Assembly (NCBI RefSeq): GCF_963576675.1
Contig: NC_088916.1
Coordinates: 10,268,501 to 10,332,500, forward strand
Length of the DNA: 64,000 nucleotides
Source: Euphorbia lathyris
Lineage: Eukaryota > Streptophyta > Magnoliopsida > Malpighiales > Euphorbiaceae
Reading direction: 5' to 3'
Positions 1-12,648 of the stretch are shown here, one piece after another. The position numbers and the translations under genes are program-made. The notes below the pieces were generated by a model. It saw nothing but the letters and a program-made list of their open reading frames with translations. It was not told the origin of the DNA and ran no database searches. How positions within the stretch are numbered: the stretch's first letter is position 1; each line of letters opens with the position of its first letter.

Positions 1-990
1 ATAAAATTTCTGTTAAAATGCTAAAAACTAAATCTGCTATATATATAGTTAATCATAATTTTTTTTATCAAACTGTCTAAAATATTTACTACGTTATTAA
101 TATACTTATAAAAAACCAACAAAAAAATATATGAAACTACTTCAATTTATTGATAAACTTACTTGTAAAGTCCAATGTGACACTTAAATAACAATTAAAC
201 CATTTTTTTCAAATTTTTGATAATGTCTGGCTAAAATAGATCTTGCTTAGAATTGTTAGGGCTAAATTTCATACATTATGGCTAAATTTGCATTTTGCCT
301 GAAACGTTAAAGTTAAAGACTTAAAATTCTTTCTTAATTAAAAAATCGTTAAAATATTATTTTAATAATAGTTTAATAAAAAATCATGAGGACTTTTTTT
401 AAGGACACTAATAGGTGAAATTGGTTCTAAAGCTTTTATAGAAACTGCACTTAGTGTAATTAATAAATGGGATAAGAATCGAATTTGACTCTAACATTTT
501 CGGTGGAACGCATATTTAATCCTAATATATGAAGTTGTGAAAATTTAACCCTAATGTTTTCAAACAAAACTAATTTTAGTTCTATGTTACCGAAAATTTG
601 AAAAAACCTGTTTAAATATTGTTTAACTATGTCATGGGACCTTATAAACATGTATTTCATATCTTAGGATTAAATCTACATTTTAATAGGGTTAGGTTAA
701 ATCTGAACTTATCTTTAATAAATAGATTTTAAAAATTAAAGAAATTAAAAAAAAAAAATCAGAAGTTGATAAGTTTGACAGATCAAGCTGAGGTATGACT
801 ATACCAAATTACCAATTGAAGACCTGACATAATGTGAATACACCTACATAAACAGCTCATTTTGGTTCTTATACCTACAAAAATAAAAGAAATTGGAGTA
901 AGTTGTGAGGGGTGGGTTTCTGGGTTCTGCGAAGACCAACCCCTCCATCTCGCAGGAAACAGTGAAGCAGCAGTTTATATTTCATAGATC
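1..990. other. AT-rich intergenic DNA, no gene seen
   Basis: Only short chance frames are present. The stretch around 320-470 resembles 12540-12648 and 58370-58470; all three contain an 'attggttct' segment. It is therefore part of a low-copy repeat family into which Gypsy-A inserted at 12649. Confidence 0.6.
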
Positions 991-999
991 AAGATGGCA

Positions 1000-1980
1000 T
1001 TGATGGGATGCGATTGCGTTTAGGTTTACAAACTGCATTCATAAATCAGCATCTGGTCTATCCTTCCCAAGTAGTAGAAGGACCATCAACTGTATAGTCA
1101 TAAACCCATACAAATGATTTTCATTTTGTTGATCAATGTACTTGAAAAGCTTGTGCCAGAGTGGATTTTCAAGAAGCTTGCACTTTATACAGGTGAGTCT
1201 ATTATACTTAGGCTCAAAATCATGCTTAGGCTCCGCTGATTTATAAATGGAGTTGCTCATGAGTGACTGTCTTATTTACATTTTGAATGATTTTTTACTG
1301 TTGATTGGTTGTGTGCATCATCAAGAAAATGACAAACTTGAACCTAAGGTTGCTGCATATAAAAATACAAATACACCTACAAAAACAAAGAGAGTGGTGG
1401 GTCTTCTCTGCCGCGATAACCCAACCCCTGCTTCTGGTCAGAAACAAGCGGCTGTTGGATCATCCACGGATAGTCATGAATCCATACAAAATTATCTTCA
1501 TGATTCCAAACAAACAGATATTGGAGGTAATTGCTTACCTTTTTTTTTCTTGTTTACAATCTGCTTAGAATAGGAAGAAAAGAAGTTTATTTCACTTATG
1601 ATCTTGATATTTGTTTTATACAGGAGATATTTGCACAGCTAGTCAATGTCCAGATGTTGGTAGTTGAATTTTTTTTTTTAATTTTATGCAATTTGAAACT
1701 GTGAAAAATCGTTAACCATGCTTAAAAATGTGTCTGGTTTGATTGATATTGCAGGATGACGTGTATGGGGTGTGGCGTGGCTGTTTAGAGCTACAAATAA
1801 AATGTATTACTATAATATGTTGAAATCAATTGGAAATGATGATCAACCCCACCTTTTTTGTTGGGACAATAAGTATGCTGGTGCACATGTTCTCTTATCA
1901 AGGATATGTAGATATGTTCTAGGATATCTATTTAGAATCATGGGTGGAGTGACAGAAGTCATGGATTGTTGACTACTCTA
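1000..1980. pseudogene. unidentified gene-like debris
   Basis: I do not recognise this stretch. Two sub-regions (about 915-1150 and 1420-1530) look like diverged copies of each other, sharing an 'accaacccct' word and a 'atagtcat...ccatacaaa' stretch. A 'ttgatattgcag' acceptor-like site at about 1745-1756 precedes a frame that is open only in pieces. The right end runs into the left arm of the large inverted repeat. It may be remains of a multi-exon gene; no function can be assigned. Confidence 0.22.
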
Positions 1981-1999
1981 AAGTTGGTACGAAGAAGAA

Positions 2000-2654
2000 G
2001 ATGAGTACACCGACAGTATAATATATTTTGATTTCGTGAAAAAAGTATGGATTATATGAATTTGCCTTCAAAAAGTTTGGATTGTTCAGTTGTGATGAAT
2101 TACAATGAGTCTATAGCAATTACAGGTGAAAACTCTGAACCTTAGCAAGAGTTATGGGTACTGTGGGTTGAAAAGCTTATGGAACATAATTTCATGTTTT
2201 GATTTTATTTCCCCTCTCCTCCCTGTCTTTTTGAGCTTTAGGTCGAATGGAGAAACTTTGGTTCAGACAGAGAATGATCGACTTGGCAAATACGACACAA
2301 AAGATGAACGAATCTTGAGGCTTTTCAATGTTCGTTCATCTTTTGTGTCGTATTTGCCAAGTCGATCATTCCCTGTCTGAACCTAAGTTTCTCCATTCAA
2401 TGTAAAGCTGAAGAAGACAGGGAGGAGAGGGGAAATAAAATCAAAACATGAAATTTTGTTCCATAAGCTTTTCAATCCAAAGTGGTCTTCGAGTACCCAT
2501 AACTCTTGCTTGGATTCAGAATTTTCCGCTCTAATTGCTATAGACTCCTTGTAAATTCATCATAGCTGAACAATCCAAACTTTTTGAAGGCAAATTCATA
2601 TAATCGACTTTCTTCCGCCAACTCAAAATATATTATACAGTCTGTGTACTCATC
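2000..2654. repeat. long inverted duplication (hairpin with ~310-320-bp arms)
   Basis: The left arm (2000-2311) and right arm (2332-2654) are reverse complements along almost their whole length, separated by a 20-nt spacer (2312-2331). Inner arm ends are aagatgaacga and tcgttcatctt; outer ends are gatgagtac and gtactcatc. By eye the arms differ by scattered substitutions and small indels. The right arm read on the minus strand keeps an open frame for a while (a phenylalanine- and tyrosine-rich peptide), so the source may have been coding. A transcript would fold into a long near-perfect stem, as in an inverted-duplication small-RNA locus. Transcription is not shown by the sequence. Confidence 0.92.
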
Positions 2655-2799
2655 CGATTATTGTTGGAGTTGATGACACATACATTTGCAATGGCATTGG
2701 TCTCAAGTTGTTGGCTGTGGAACAACATTTGGAGTAGAAGCCACAATATGATATCAGTTGTGTACATGGTTTTCTTTTGTCTATCCGTCCTTGAGTCTT

Positions 2800-3120
2800 A
2801 CTTAACCAATTAATATGCAATGAGTCACTAAAGGGCTTGTTGGTGAGAAAATACTTTCTGCAATGATCACTGAAGAAACATCCCCAGATTTTGTGATGTG
2901 CATTAGGAATGACAGATCCGATGAAGACATGCTGAAAAGCATATCGAAAACAGCTTCATGTTTGTTATATTCTTCAGCTCCTGAGATCTTTGTATGAAGT
3001 GTTGGACAAAAACCAAGCAAGACTAGGTACTATCTAGACGATACTGCTTACTGCCATTTCTTCAAAGTTTGGCAACTCGGTCAAACTGAGGTGTAACACA
3101 GAAGAGCAAGTGTCTTAAGA
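2800..3120 (+). pseudogene. gene fragment, inverted copy of 5990-6150
   Basis: Read on the plus strand, this piece encodes an interrupted peptide. Its segment around 3015-3110 (Pro-Ser-Lys-x-Arg-Tyr-Tyr, then a Cys-Asn-x-Glu-Glu-Gln motif) also occurs on the minus strand at about 5990-6150 and 40171-40368. It is the same debris family as blocks A and B, in opposite orientation. I do not recognise the protein. Confidence 0.35.
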
Positions 3121-4400
3121 CATTAACCTTTAAAAAGGTATCATTTTAGTCAACATAAATACAGGGTAAAGAAAGTAAACTGTCCGGATAGAAGAATGAC
3201 GATGTTTATCAATTATGATGTTTATTTAGAAATATGATGAAAGACATTGATTGGTAATGTGAATCTAGAAATGGTTTTTTAGAAAATGAATATGTTATAG
3301 TCATCATATGCACAAGCTTTCACCCAGTTATGTTCAATTTCCAATTCCAAATGTTCATTGCTTTTGTGTTGTGAAAATTATGAATATTGGAACAATCTTG
3401 TGAATATTGGAAATTTGTTTATTGCAATGTTGCTAGTAGTCATTTGGCCACATTGGAATAGAAACCGATAGGATTGTCAGATTCTTCTTGTATCATAATC
3501 AGATTATTTTATGTTAATGTGTGACTTTGACTTGGTCGGCTGAGGCGATACACTAAAATACTCTGATCTCAAGCTAGCAAAAGGAGAAGCCAGCCACGTG
3601 AAGTTACGGGAAAGAGTGATTAAAGAGTTGTGGAGAATGCAACATTACCGAGAAGATGCAGTATTGACAGAACCAAAAGCATCTGTTGTCCTAGATGGGA
3701 ATTTAAACCAACAGCAACGAAGCAACGAGAAAGAGTGATTAAACAGTTTTCAGAAGATGAAAACTTCCATCCCCATTATTGTGCTAGAATATTTTTTAGT
3801 TGAAAGCATGAATTTGATCATATGATCAGGAGGTTTTATTCACGTCTTTCAAAAGAATTGGGATAAACCTGACTAATCTTTTTGTTAATTCAAAAGAATT
3901 GCCAAATACATTGGAACATGACTAATTTTTTTATTATGGTTGTTCTTTTATCAAACATAATTTTTTACTACATAGTATAACATTAAGGAACTGATTGTTT
4001 TTAGTTTATGTGGATTGGTGGATTTTGGGCTATTGATAATCACCCTTTATAGGGGTGGTTTTGCCTCTGGCCTTAACCCATTGCGGAGTATCCCAACAAA
4101 TGAAGGGTCGTATTAAATTATTTATTGTCCCAGCCAGGGCCAAAACGTGGTTACTTTAAACATTATAAACCCATAACATCCTTAATTACTCATTAGAGGC
4201 TCTTTATGCACCCCACTCAAACAATTTGGACTACGTTTGGATCAAAAAGCAATAACTAGATGTTACATTAAAATAACATTTTTTGCTTTAAAATAAGTTG
4301 TTGCCTTAAATTTCGTTCCATCATATTTTACAACAGCATTTTCTTTGCTGAAAAAATATTAATATTTTAATTAATAAAAAAATTAAAAGATAAATCTTAA

Positions 4401-4533
4401 GAACATCTCCAACTGTCTACACTTAGAGAAGCTCTCAATCACTCTCACTATTGGTAAATCTAAAAATACTTAATAGCTTTAATAATAAAATAATAAATAA
4501 TTAGTGAACATGATTAGTGTTGTTGGAGATGGT
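4401..4533. mobile_element. small MITE-like element with GAACATCTCCAAC ends
   Basis: The left end gaacatctccaac and right end gttggagatggt form an imperfect terminal inverted repeat around about 133 bp of AT-rich DNA. The ends resemble those of the 377-bp MITE at 36776. The corresponding place in block B lacks it. Target duplication is unclear. Confidence 0.5.
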
Positions 4534-6139
4534 ATGGATATGGAAGATAAATTCCAATACCGGAGAGTCAGCATTCTAAATCAAGGAAGCTTTTGCAGAG
4601 GTGGATGCAAAGCATGTGAGGTATGTGAATGAAGAATGAGCATCAAAGAAGCCGAGACAAATCTTTGAATAACTTATGACCTTAGGCTAATGGCAAATTC
4701 TGTACTTCAATTCAATTAACTGTCACCATTCAGTTTCTTCTTCTTTCTTTTGGACTCTGTGTAAATAAATGTCTAACTCTCCACAAAAGGCTGAGTATTA
4801 AGGAGCCATATAGCTTCCTCATTTAGCAATGTGTGATTGCGGGAGTCCTAACAGTAAACAAAGGTCTAACTCACCCAAAAGGTAGCTCAAATTGTGAGAA
4901 TTGCCTTACATATTTAAGGAGTCATATAACAATATGGGATGTTTAACACTGCTTCATTCATATAAATGGAAATATTGTTTTTGCTTGTTAAAATTGTGGT
5001 ATTCTCTATGATTAAATAAAGCTCATGTACTGCCATTGCTGATAAATGGAAATGAGATTATGCGCTATCATTCTCTCATATATCCAAAATGAAACTCCAT
5101 AGGCTTTAGAGGACTTTGTGGGAGATTTGGCTAGTAGTTCCAAACGTACTGTTCATCCCGATGGTGAGTGTTGGTAGGTACACTTGGACCTTAATGTTAT
5201 AAATAAAAAGCAGCATGCTGATTGCAACTACCACTTCACATTTAGATATTTTGAGGTTCAGCTTGAATAAATTTACGAGTGTTGTTTCATTCTTAGTATT
5301 TAAATCAGCATAATGTGGATAAATAATTATTGCTATTCTTGTTAAACATAATTGGAACTTCGAAATTGAACATAACTGTTTGTTAGAAAATGGCTTTGGT
5401 GTTGAATAAAATGGCTTTGAAGTGTGGGGTATATTTGTCTTTAGGCACTTTGCTCTCAAGAACACTTTTACAATCCCATATAGGAAACTTACAAACCTTT
5501 GAGTGGGTATGTATAGAATTGGGCTTTAGAAGCCTCTAAATTGTGTTAAGTGGTTTTTAGCAAATATACCACACGCTTGTTCGCGCGACGCCCGAATTTT
5601 ATCTTGCTCCAGTCGTATATGATCATCTTTCCAAAATAGGTCAATTACCAAATTAAGCTAATGGTGCTTCATTCCTATGCTTCAAGCAGGTTTCTTAACC
5701 AGAAACTACTTTGGTCCAACATTCTGAAATATTTTTGCAACCAACTGTTTATAATTTTCACAATACAAAAGCCCAGAGAAGAAAAGAGGCATACAATAAA
5801 TAGGCAATGATCATTTGGAATTAGAAATTGAAAAAGCTTTTGCATATGAGTAGAATGACATATTCATTATCTCAAAAACCAGTTCTTGTTTCAGTCATAT
5901 AGGAATCAACACTACCAATCATAATTGATAAACAACATTCTTCTTGTACTCGGACTATTTACTTTTTTTACCACGAATTTATGCAACCAAAAGGCAACAT
6001 TTTATCACTTCTGAAAGGCCAATGACGAAAGACAGTTGCTCTTCTGTGTTGCAGCTCAATTTCGAACATGAAGGAGTTACCAAGCTTTGAAGCAATGACA
6101 GTACATCAGCAGCAGCATCAACATAGTACCTAACCTTGC

Positions 6140-6307
6140 TTGGTTTCTTTTTTGAAAGAAGATATCAAGCAAAATATTTTCTCGAGGTTACCTGCCTCGG
6201 CTTTTTCTTCAGCAGCATGTGTTAACAAATGTTAGAACAATGTTTGTGGCCGAATCCTAACAAAGCCTAAGTTTGCTTATGCTCTCTCCCTCAAGCCTAC
6301 TCTTCCT
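6140..6307 (+). pseudogene. F-box exon remnant, copy A
   Basis: The plus-strand frame encodes an N-terminal F-box-like segment (Glu-Asp-Ile-x-Gln-Asn-Ile-Phe-Ser-Arg-Leu-Pro, then Ala-Ala-Cys-Val). F-box domains bind SKP1 in SCF ubiquitin ligases. The frame ends at a good donor (CCT|GTAAGT) at 6308, suggesting a first exon. It has no ATG in frame nearby, and there is a TAG where copy B (40359) has Trp, so it is not functional. No downstream exon encoding the substrate-binding part was recognised. Family assignment beyond F-box is uncertain. Confidence 0.5.
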
Positions 6308-7046
6308 GTAAGTTCCACATTCACAAAGAGAAATCAAATTAAACACATTAGAAAGGGAAACTAAAACTTAAAATGACCTTGTTTTTTTTAAATTGGAACT
6401 CAGATGTTCAAACTCATATAAACTATAGACACACTAACACTTAAAAATTTTGTCATTCAAAATAGATCTTTAGAATTCTCATTAAAACATAAAATACAAG
6501 AAAACAAAAGTACAAAAATTTAGCTAGTATTTGCAGGTTATTAATTGTGAAAGATAATTTTGTATAAGCACATTACTATCAGTTGATTTACAGAGATGCT
6601 GATTTGTGAATCAAAATTGAACTTCCAGTAAGGACTGCAACTTAAAGACATATATATAATCTTCTAATTCAAAATCAGAAAAAATGTGTTTTTTTAAAAT
6701 TGGAACTGAGATATTCAAAATCACTCAAATTGTCAAGAAGCTAAAATTTAAAAATTTGTAATTCACAATAGATCTTCAGAACTCCGGTTAAAACATAAAA
6801 TACAAGAAGCAAAAGTAGGAAGATTTACCCAGAAGCAGCTGCTGGAGGTTACTTTATTGCCAAAATAATTTAGTATGAGTTCATGACTATCCAGAGATGT
6901 TGATTTACCAATCAGGAGTTGCAGTACCCTAATCACAACCGCATCCATCAACAACGGAGATATCTCAGCTTCCATATTTCATATCTCAGATTCCTAAACT
7001 CTCTTTATATGTCATCAGCGGATAAAACCCACCCTCAAAACCATTA

Positions 7047-8812
7047 ACCGCATTTTGTATTCAAACTATTAGAGCTGCTTGTTTAGGTGTGACAGTTCCT
7101 GTAAGTGGCAGTATTTATATTTGGTTAAAAATCATCCTGTGCTTTATTGATATTCTAAGGATTTTTTATTTTAAAGAATCTGAAGCTATAATTTATTAAT
7201 TGGCATCTTGATGATTAATATATCTAACACTTGAAAGACACACCCTCAAAACCTCTTGGATTCAAACTTTTAGAGCTGCTTGTTTTGGTGTGCGAGTTCT
7301 TCTAAGTGGCAGTATTTATATTTTGTTGAAAATCACCAGTATAGTTTATTAATATTTTAAGTATTTTTTTTTTCTTAAAAAGTTGTAACTGGTACAAAAT
7401 TAACCGCACCTTGTATTCAAACTATTAGAGCTGCTTGTTTAGGTGTGACAGTTCCTGTAAGTGGCAGTATTTATATTTGGTTAAAAATCATCCTGTGGTT
7501 TATTGATATTCTAAGGATTTTTTTATCTTAAAGAATCTGAAGCTATAATTTATTAATTGGCATCTAGATGATTAATATCTCTAACACTTGAAAGACACAC
7601 CCTCAAAACCTCTTGGATTCAAACTTTTAGAGCTGCTTGTTTTGGTGTCCGAGTTCTTCTAAGTGGCAGTATTTATATTTTGTTGAAAATCACCAGTATA
7701 TTTTATTAATATTTTAAGTATTTTTTTTTCTTAAAGAGTTGTAACTGGTACAAAATTAACCGCACCTTGTATTCAAACTTTTAGAGCTGCTTGTTTAGGT
7801 GTGACAGTTCCTGTAAGTGGCAGTATTTATATTTGGTTAAAAATCATCCTGTGCTTTATTGATATTCTAAGGATTTTTTATCTTAAAGAATCTGAAGCTA
7901 TAATTTATTAATTGGCATCTTGATGATTAATATCTCTAACACTTGAAAGACACACCCTCAAAACCGCTTGGATTCAAACTTTTAGAGCTGCTTGTTTTGG
8001 TGTGCGAGTTCTTCTAAGTGGCAATATTTATATTTTGTTGAAAATCACCAGTATATTTTAAGTATTTTTTTTTCTTAATGAGTTGTAACTGGTACAAAAT
8101 TAACCGCACCTTGTATTCAAACTTTTAGAGCTGCTTGTTTAGGTGTGACAGTTCCTGTAAGTGACAGTATTTATATTTGGTTAAAAATCATCCTGTGCTT
8201 TATTGATATTCTAAGGATTTTTTATCTTAAAGAATCTGAAGCTATAATTTATTAATTGGCATCTTGATGATTAATATCTCTAACACTTGAAAGACACACC
8301 CTCAAAACCGCTTGGATTCAAACTTTTAGAGCTGCTTGTTTTGGTGTGCGAGTTCTTCTAAGTGGCAGTATTTATATTTTGTTGAAAATCACCAGTATAT
8401 TTTATTAATATTTTAAGTATTTTTTTTTCTTAAAGAGTTGTAACTGGTACAAAATTAACCGCACCTTGTATTCAAACTTTTAGAGCTGCTTGTTTAGGTG
8501 TGACAGTTCCTGTAAGTGGCAGTATTTATATTTGGTTAAAAATCATCCTGTACTTTATTGATATTCTAAGGATTTTTTATCTTAAAGAATCTGAAGCTAT
8601 AATTTATTAATTGGCATCTTGATGATTAATATCTCTAACACTTGAAAGACACACCCTCAAAACCTCTTGGATTCAAACTTTTAGAGCTGCTTGTTTTGGT
8701 GTGCGAGTTCTTCTAAGTGGCAGTATTTATATTTTGTTGAAAATCACCAGTATATTTTATTAATATTTTAGCTATTTTTTTTCTTAAAGAGTTGTAACTG
8801 GTACAAAATTAT
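7047..8812. repeat. five tandem ~355-bp dimeric repeat units
   Basis: Units start at about 7047, 7403, 7759, 8103 and 8458, giving periods of 356, 356, 344 and 355 bp. Each unit is a dimer of two related ~175-bp halves. The A half contains 'cctgtaagtggcagtattta' and the B half contains 'cttctaagtggcagtattta'. Adjacent dimers are nearly identical, whereas the two halves are clearly diverged. This is the higher-order pattern expected of recent unequal exchange. Block B (about 46660-47620) has only a few degenerate monomers. Confidence 0.92.
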
Positions 8813-9514
8813 AATTTATTAATTAATTGGCACCTTGATGATTAATATCTCTAACACTTGAAAGCTTTATAATTTTAGTCATAACATTGGGAGTCAAGAG
8901 CAATTTTATCTCTACCTGTTGGCAGGCAAGAGTAACTTTATCCCTCACGTTGATAAGTTGGGTCAATTTAAACAATAATTCATCAAACTTGCTTCTCGAT
9001 CATGAATCTTATCATCTACACTTTACATGAGTGTGTTTTATCACTAATTAGTAACAGATACAAACATATAGTTAGACGTGAATAAAAAAATATATAATGC
9101 CTTTTGTACAAGTTGGGGCAAAAAATTCAAATATTTTATTGAATTTATAAATATTAATCTTCAATTTATTATTAAATCACAAAAAATATAAAATCTTTTT
9201 TCAGAACCAACTGATATGCAATTGGTGCACAATAAGAAAAATAAAATATTTGTGTTTCATAATAACTCAACTTGCCAATATTAGAAGTAAAATTGCTCTT
9301 GGTTGCAATTAGAAGTAAAGTTGCATCATTTTAGACATTAGGATAAAATTGTTCCTAGCTATAAGTGTTAAAAATATTTAAGTTTTTGTTAAATTTATAT
9401 TTTATTGATTCACCCTTTAATCTTTTAAATGTGTATATTAAATAATGTATTTTTTTAACACATTAAGGTTTTAATATTTCAAATTGAGATATTAAGTCCT
9501 TGATCGGAAGCTCT
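8813..9514. other. AT-rich end of block A
   Basis: No gene is seen. This aligns to 47580-47747 plus 57252-57806 of block B and shows the uninterrupted form of the site where Copia-2 inserted ('aatcttatcatctacac' at about 9003-9019). Confidence 0.7.
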
Positions 9515-10221
9515 TGGAGAATGGGAATGATTTATAAGATCAAAGGCATAAGCAGCTCAAACATCTATCTTGGGAATATAAGCAAACACGTCTGTCATTA
9601 TTATGAGTCTTTAAATATGACGGCTCTGTAATGATGACGATGACGTTATTTGTGCAAAAGGAACACTCCGCATGTCATTCACGGAAAACCTAAAAGAGTT
9701 TCATAATTTAACTAGGGGGACATCTCATATGGTATTAAGTCATCTGGCTTTTATTAGAAAGCGATATCATGAACCGAAGACCTCAGATGGTCTTGGCCCG
9801 TTCAAGATTGACCAAAGTCAAAGTTTCGGACATCTTAATATCGACGAAGGCCATATTCGGAAGAGTGTTTATAGACACGTGGATCAATCAACGCGCTGGA
9901 TTCCAAACACACACTCCTCACTTTCAGAAATACATTGGCACACAAAGATAGGATCCTAGGGCCTATCATGAGCTACCACGTGTCTTAAATGCATCTCAAA
10001 TTATCTATAAATAGCATATGCATTCCAAAATCCCAAGTATCTCATTTTCAGTTATAAGAATTCTATTTCTATAATTATGTTAGCTCGATATTCCGTAATA
10101 TCACTAACTTTAACATCAGAGAGGGTTCGCCGGAACTCACACCCCTTTTCTGACGTCTATTGTAGTTTTCAGGTGACTGGAAGATTAGCCAAGGATCAAT
10201 TATCAAGAATTACGGTAACAA
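9515..10221 (+). mobile_element. probable solo or truncated gypsy LTR
   Basis: The stretch resembles a Ty3/gypsy LTR in layout. It has a G-box-like CACGTG at about 9978, a TATA box (tataaatag, 10006-10014), then a leader with 'atcagagagggttcgccgg', and it ends near 'acggtaaca'. No internal domain or second LTR is attached. Its right edge abuts the broken LINE and its left edge abuts block A at 9505. Boundaries are approximate and no clear target duplication was found. Confidence 0.42.
10006..10014 (+). promoter_or_regulatory. TATA box of the LTR-like piece
   Basis: The sequence tataaatag sits about 210 bp upstream of the putative LTR end, the usual arrangement in plant LTRs. Confidence 0.4.
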
Positions 10222-12470
10222 CCTCTCATATTAGAACTGCGGATTTGATTCCAAAGTAACCGAAGAGACACATGAATATTCGGGACCACATTGTTAAATA
10301 AATTCCCATTCCGTGCCCGCCAGATGACCCAAACCCCATGAACAATGGCACTACGCCACAAATTAAAGCTAGAATCTGCGAGCTGAACTGGAAACTGATG
10401 GCATGAAGTAGGATCTCTTGAAGGCTATGCACATAGTCAAACGAAGACCAAACAAAGCGGAAATGCTCTTCCAGATTTGATAAGGAAAAGCATATTCTAC
10501 CATAATATGATCAATAGACTCCACCTGTCTCTGGCAGAAACAACAACTGGAGACCATGGGCAAACCTCGTGCTTGCAAAAGGTCATGTGTCAGAATGGAA
10601 CCCCTAAAGGCTCGCCACCAAATGAAAGAATGCGAGAGGGGAATATATGATTGCCAAATTAAACTGATAGGATGAACAACCATGGGTTGCAGTAACCAAA
10701 GATAAAATAAGGCAATAGAGAAACGACCATTGGTTGTCGAACACCAAAAGCAAACATCAACTAAATCCCCACTACCACGAAGAGACTGCATGGCTAAGTC
10801 AACCTCATACGGGAGAGCAGGTAGAAAATCCCAAGTACCATTCGTTCGAAAATCAGTAACCTTTTTCGACAGTCATGCTCTATCAGGAAGAGGGATTTCA
10901 AGCCGATCCGCTACTATTGGAATGAGCCATTCCGACGTCCAAAAGAATAAACCTGATCATTCCCCGAGCTGCCATTTGCAATTCTGGCGGACGAGTTTGT
11001 AAGCTTGTTTTATCGAATGCGAAACTGAGGACCTTAAGTGCATCGTTCTGTGAATGCTTGTCAAGTTTAGAAATCGAGAGCATATAGGAGCCTATAAGAT
11101 AGTGAATTGTCAAATATGAGACCTCAAGCAATCTTCCCAATGAGTTCCAAATTTAAGACATCCAGACGCTTGATCCCTAAGCCCCCCTCTTTAATCGAAG
11201 ATAGGCATTTCGTCCAAGGTGGAGTTAGAAAATTTCCATCCTATAATTGAACCCGACCAAATGAAGTTCCTAATACTTCTATATAAATGGTTTAGTAGGC
11301 TTGACAACCATTTATAAACTATCAATGAGTGTGTTAAAGAACCAGTGATCACTACCTTTATTAAAGTCAGCCGTCCAGCTATAGACATCGCATTTCCCTT
11401 CCATTTTGAGAACATACCAGTGACTTTATCAGCAATGTCGCTGAGGTAAGAAGCTCGTGGTGCCCCCACAAATAATGGAACGGAAGTTGGCCAATCCTAA
11501 TGCTAGTGGTCTGTGCAAGGCGACCTATACGGTGTGGACTGATATGCTTCCCAAAATACAATTCAGACTTATGCCAGTTCACAATCTGACCCGAGACAAT
11601 GCCATAGAAATCAAACAGTCCAGCAATAACCCAAACATTAGAGAGTGTTGCCTTACAAAACAATCAAACGTCATCCTCATATAGCAAATGTGTTGGCATC
11701 TTATGATTTCTGGAGTAGACCATTAGGTCAAATTGACCAAGATCAACAAGGCGTGTAATGCTTAGACTAAAAAAATCTTCAGCTATACTAAATAGGATCG
11801 GAGAAAGAGGAGTTCCATGTCTTACCCCCACGAGAGCAAGCGAAATAACCGTTTACTCTACTACCAGTCAAAATTAAATTTTTGGCGGATGATAGAATGT
11901 TGAGGATCCAATCGCGGAACCGTAGAGAAAACTCAAAAGCCTTTAACACTGCCAGTAAAAGATTCTAGTCGAGTGTCCTAGCTTCGGGGCCCTGTCCATG
12001 GGTATTAAATGGTGGAACGCAGCACCTAGCTTCTGTCATGACTTCATCATGGAAGATATCTGTAATTTCCCACATTTTAGGATTTCTTGATTTTGTTTTG
12101 CTTTTCTTTCTTTCTTTCTTTTGATTCTCTCTTGTATGAACTCTTATTTTATTTATTGGATTTTGGGTTTGAGGTCTGTCTCGGGGGTGCCAGTCTAGCT
12201 GGGATGCCCAAGCTTTCCTCGTTGTCCTAGCCTTTTATTCAAAAAAAGATTCTAGTCGAGTGTGTCGAATGCTTTTCCAATATCAATCTTCATACACATA
12301 TTTCCCCCAAAGCATTTCTTCCGTAGGATATTCACGCCTTCCGAAGCAACTCCATTGCATTGGTGAATATTCCTACCTTGAATAAACCCAAATTTATTCG
12401 CAAAGACAATATCCCCAGCAATCTGAGCCAGCCTATCTGCAAGAATTTTAGAGATAATTTTAAAGCTAAT
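10222..12470 (-). mobile_element. L1-type LINE fragment, truncated at both ends
   Basis: Minus-strand translation gives, in order, part of the reverse transcriptase (12470 down to about 11700, including Gly-Phe-Ile-Gln-Gly-Arg-Asn and Lys-Ala-Phe-Asp-Thr-Leu-Asp), the region after RT (about 11660-11190, with Met-Ser-Ile-Ala-Gly-Arg-Leu-Thr-Leu), and a zinc-binding zf-RVT segment (about 10790-10370, Cys-Cys-Phe-Cys...Asp-His-Ile). The frame is broken many times, and Trp of the Leu-Asp-Trp motif is a TAG. It lacks the endonuclease, ORF1 and the terminal RNase H. It is the same clade as the LINE at 51286-55958, which matches it through the zf-RVT. It is interrupted by a smaller LINE insertion at 11977-12247. 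Confidence 0.85.
11977..12247 (+). mobile_element. 5'-truncated LINE tail with 16-bp target duplication
   Basis: A 271-bp insertion is flanked by gattctagtcgagtgt at 11961-11976 and 12248-12263. It starts with the last ~30 codons of a LINE ORF2 (Ile-Lys-Trp-Trp-Asn...Phe-Cys, stop at about 12090). A 3' UTR containing 'gtctagctgggatgccc' follows, and it ends in seven or more A residues. A long target duplication, 5' truncation and poly-A tail are diagnostic of target-primed reverse transcription. The C-terminus matches that of the LINE at 51286-55958, but the UTR belongs to another subfamily. Confidence 0.92.
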
Positions 12471-12648
12471 CTAACTTTTATTTTGCTTTACCAAATTTTT
12501 CAGTGTTGCAATTAATAAATTTTTTAAAGAAATTGAAGCCTTCAAATTAGTTTTAATAACAAAATTCTTAAAATATTATTTTAATAATTGTTTAATAAAA
12601 ATCACTAGTCATTTTACTAAGGGATTTAAATAAGTTGAAATTGGTTCT
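12471..12648. other. AT-rich target DNA of Gypsy-A
   Basis: No gene is seen. The sequence resembles 320-435 and 58370-58430. In both of those, the 'ttggttct' word at the Gypsy-A insertion point continues uninterrupted. Confidence 0.6.

Larger units (their letters stand above)
3400..9505. repeat. block A of a diverged segmental duplication
   Basis: Block A aligns by eye to block B (36520-57806, interrupted by later insertions). Shared stretches include the 'tgactttgacttggtc' segment at 3520 and 36670, the 'ctaatggtgctt' region at 5655 and 39620, the F-box remnant at 6140 and 40359, and the 'attaagtccttgatc' end at 9490 and 57791. Copy identity varies with small indels, so the duplication is old. 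Block A lacks Copia-1, Copia-2 and the LINE tails. It therefore serves as the empty-site reference for those insertions. Confidence 0.78.

Noticed and set aside
5106..5465. 119-aa minus-strand frame
   Set aside because: It is not preserved in block B and has AT-driven composition, with no domain. It is probably a chance frame.
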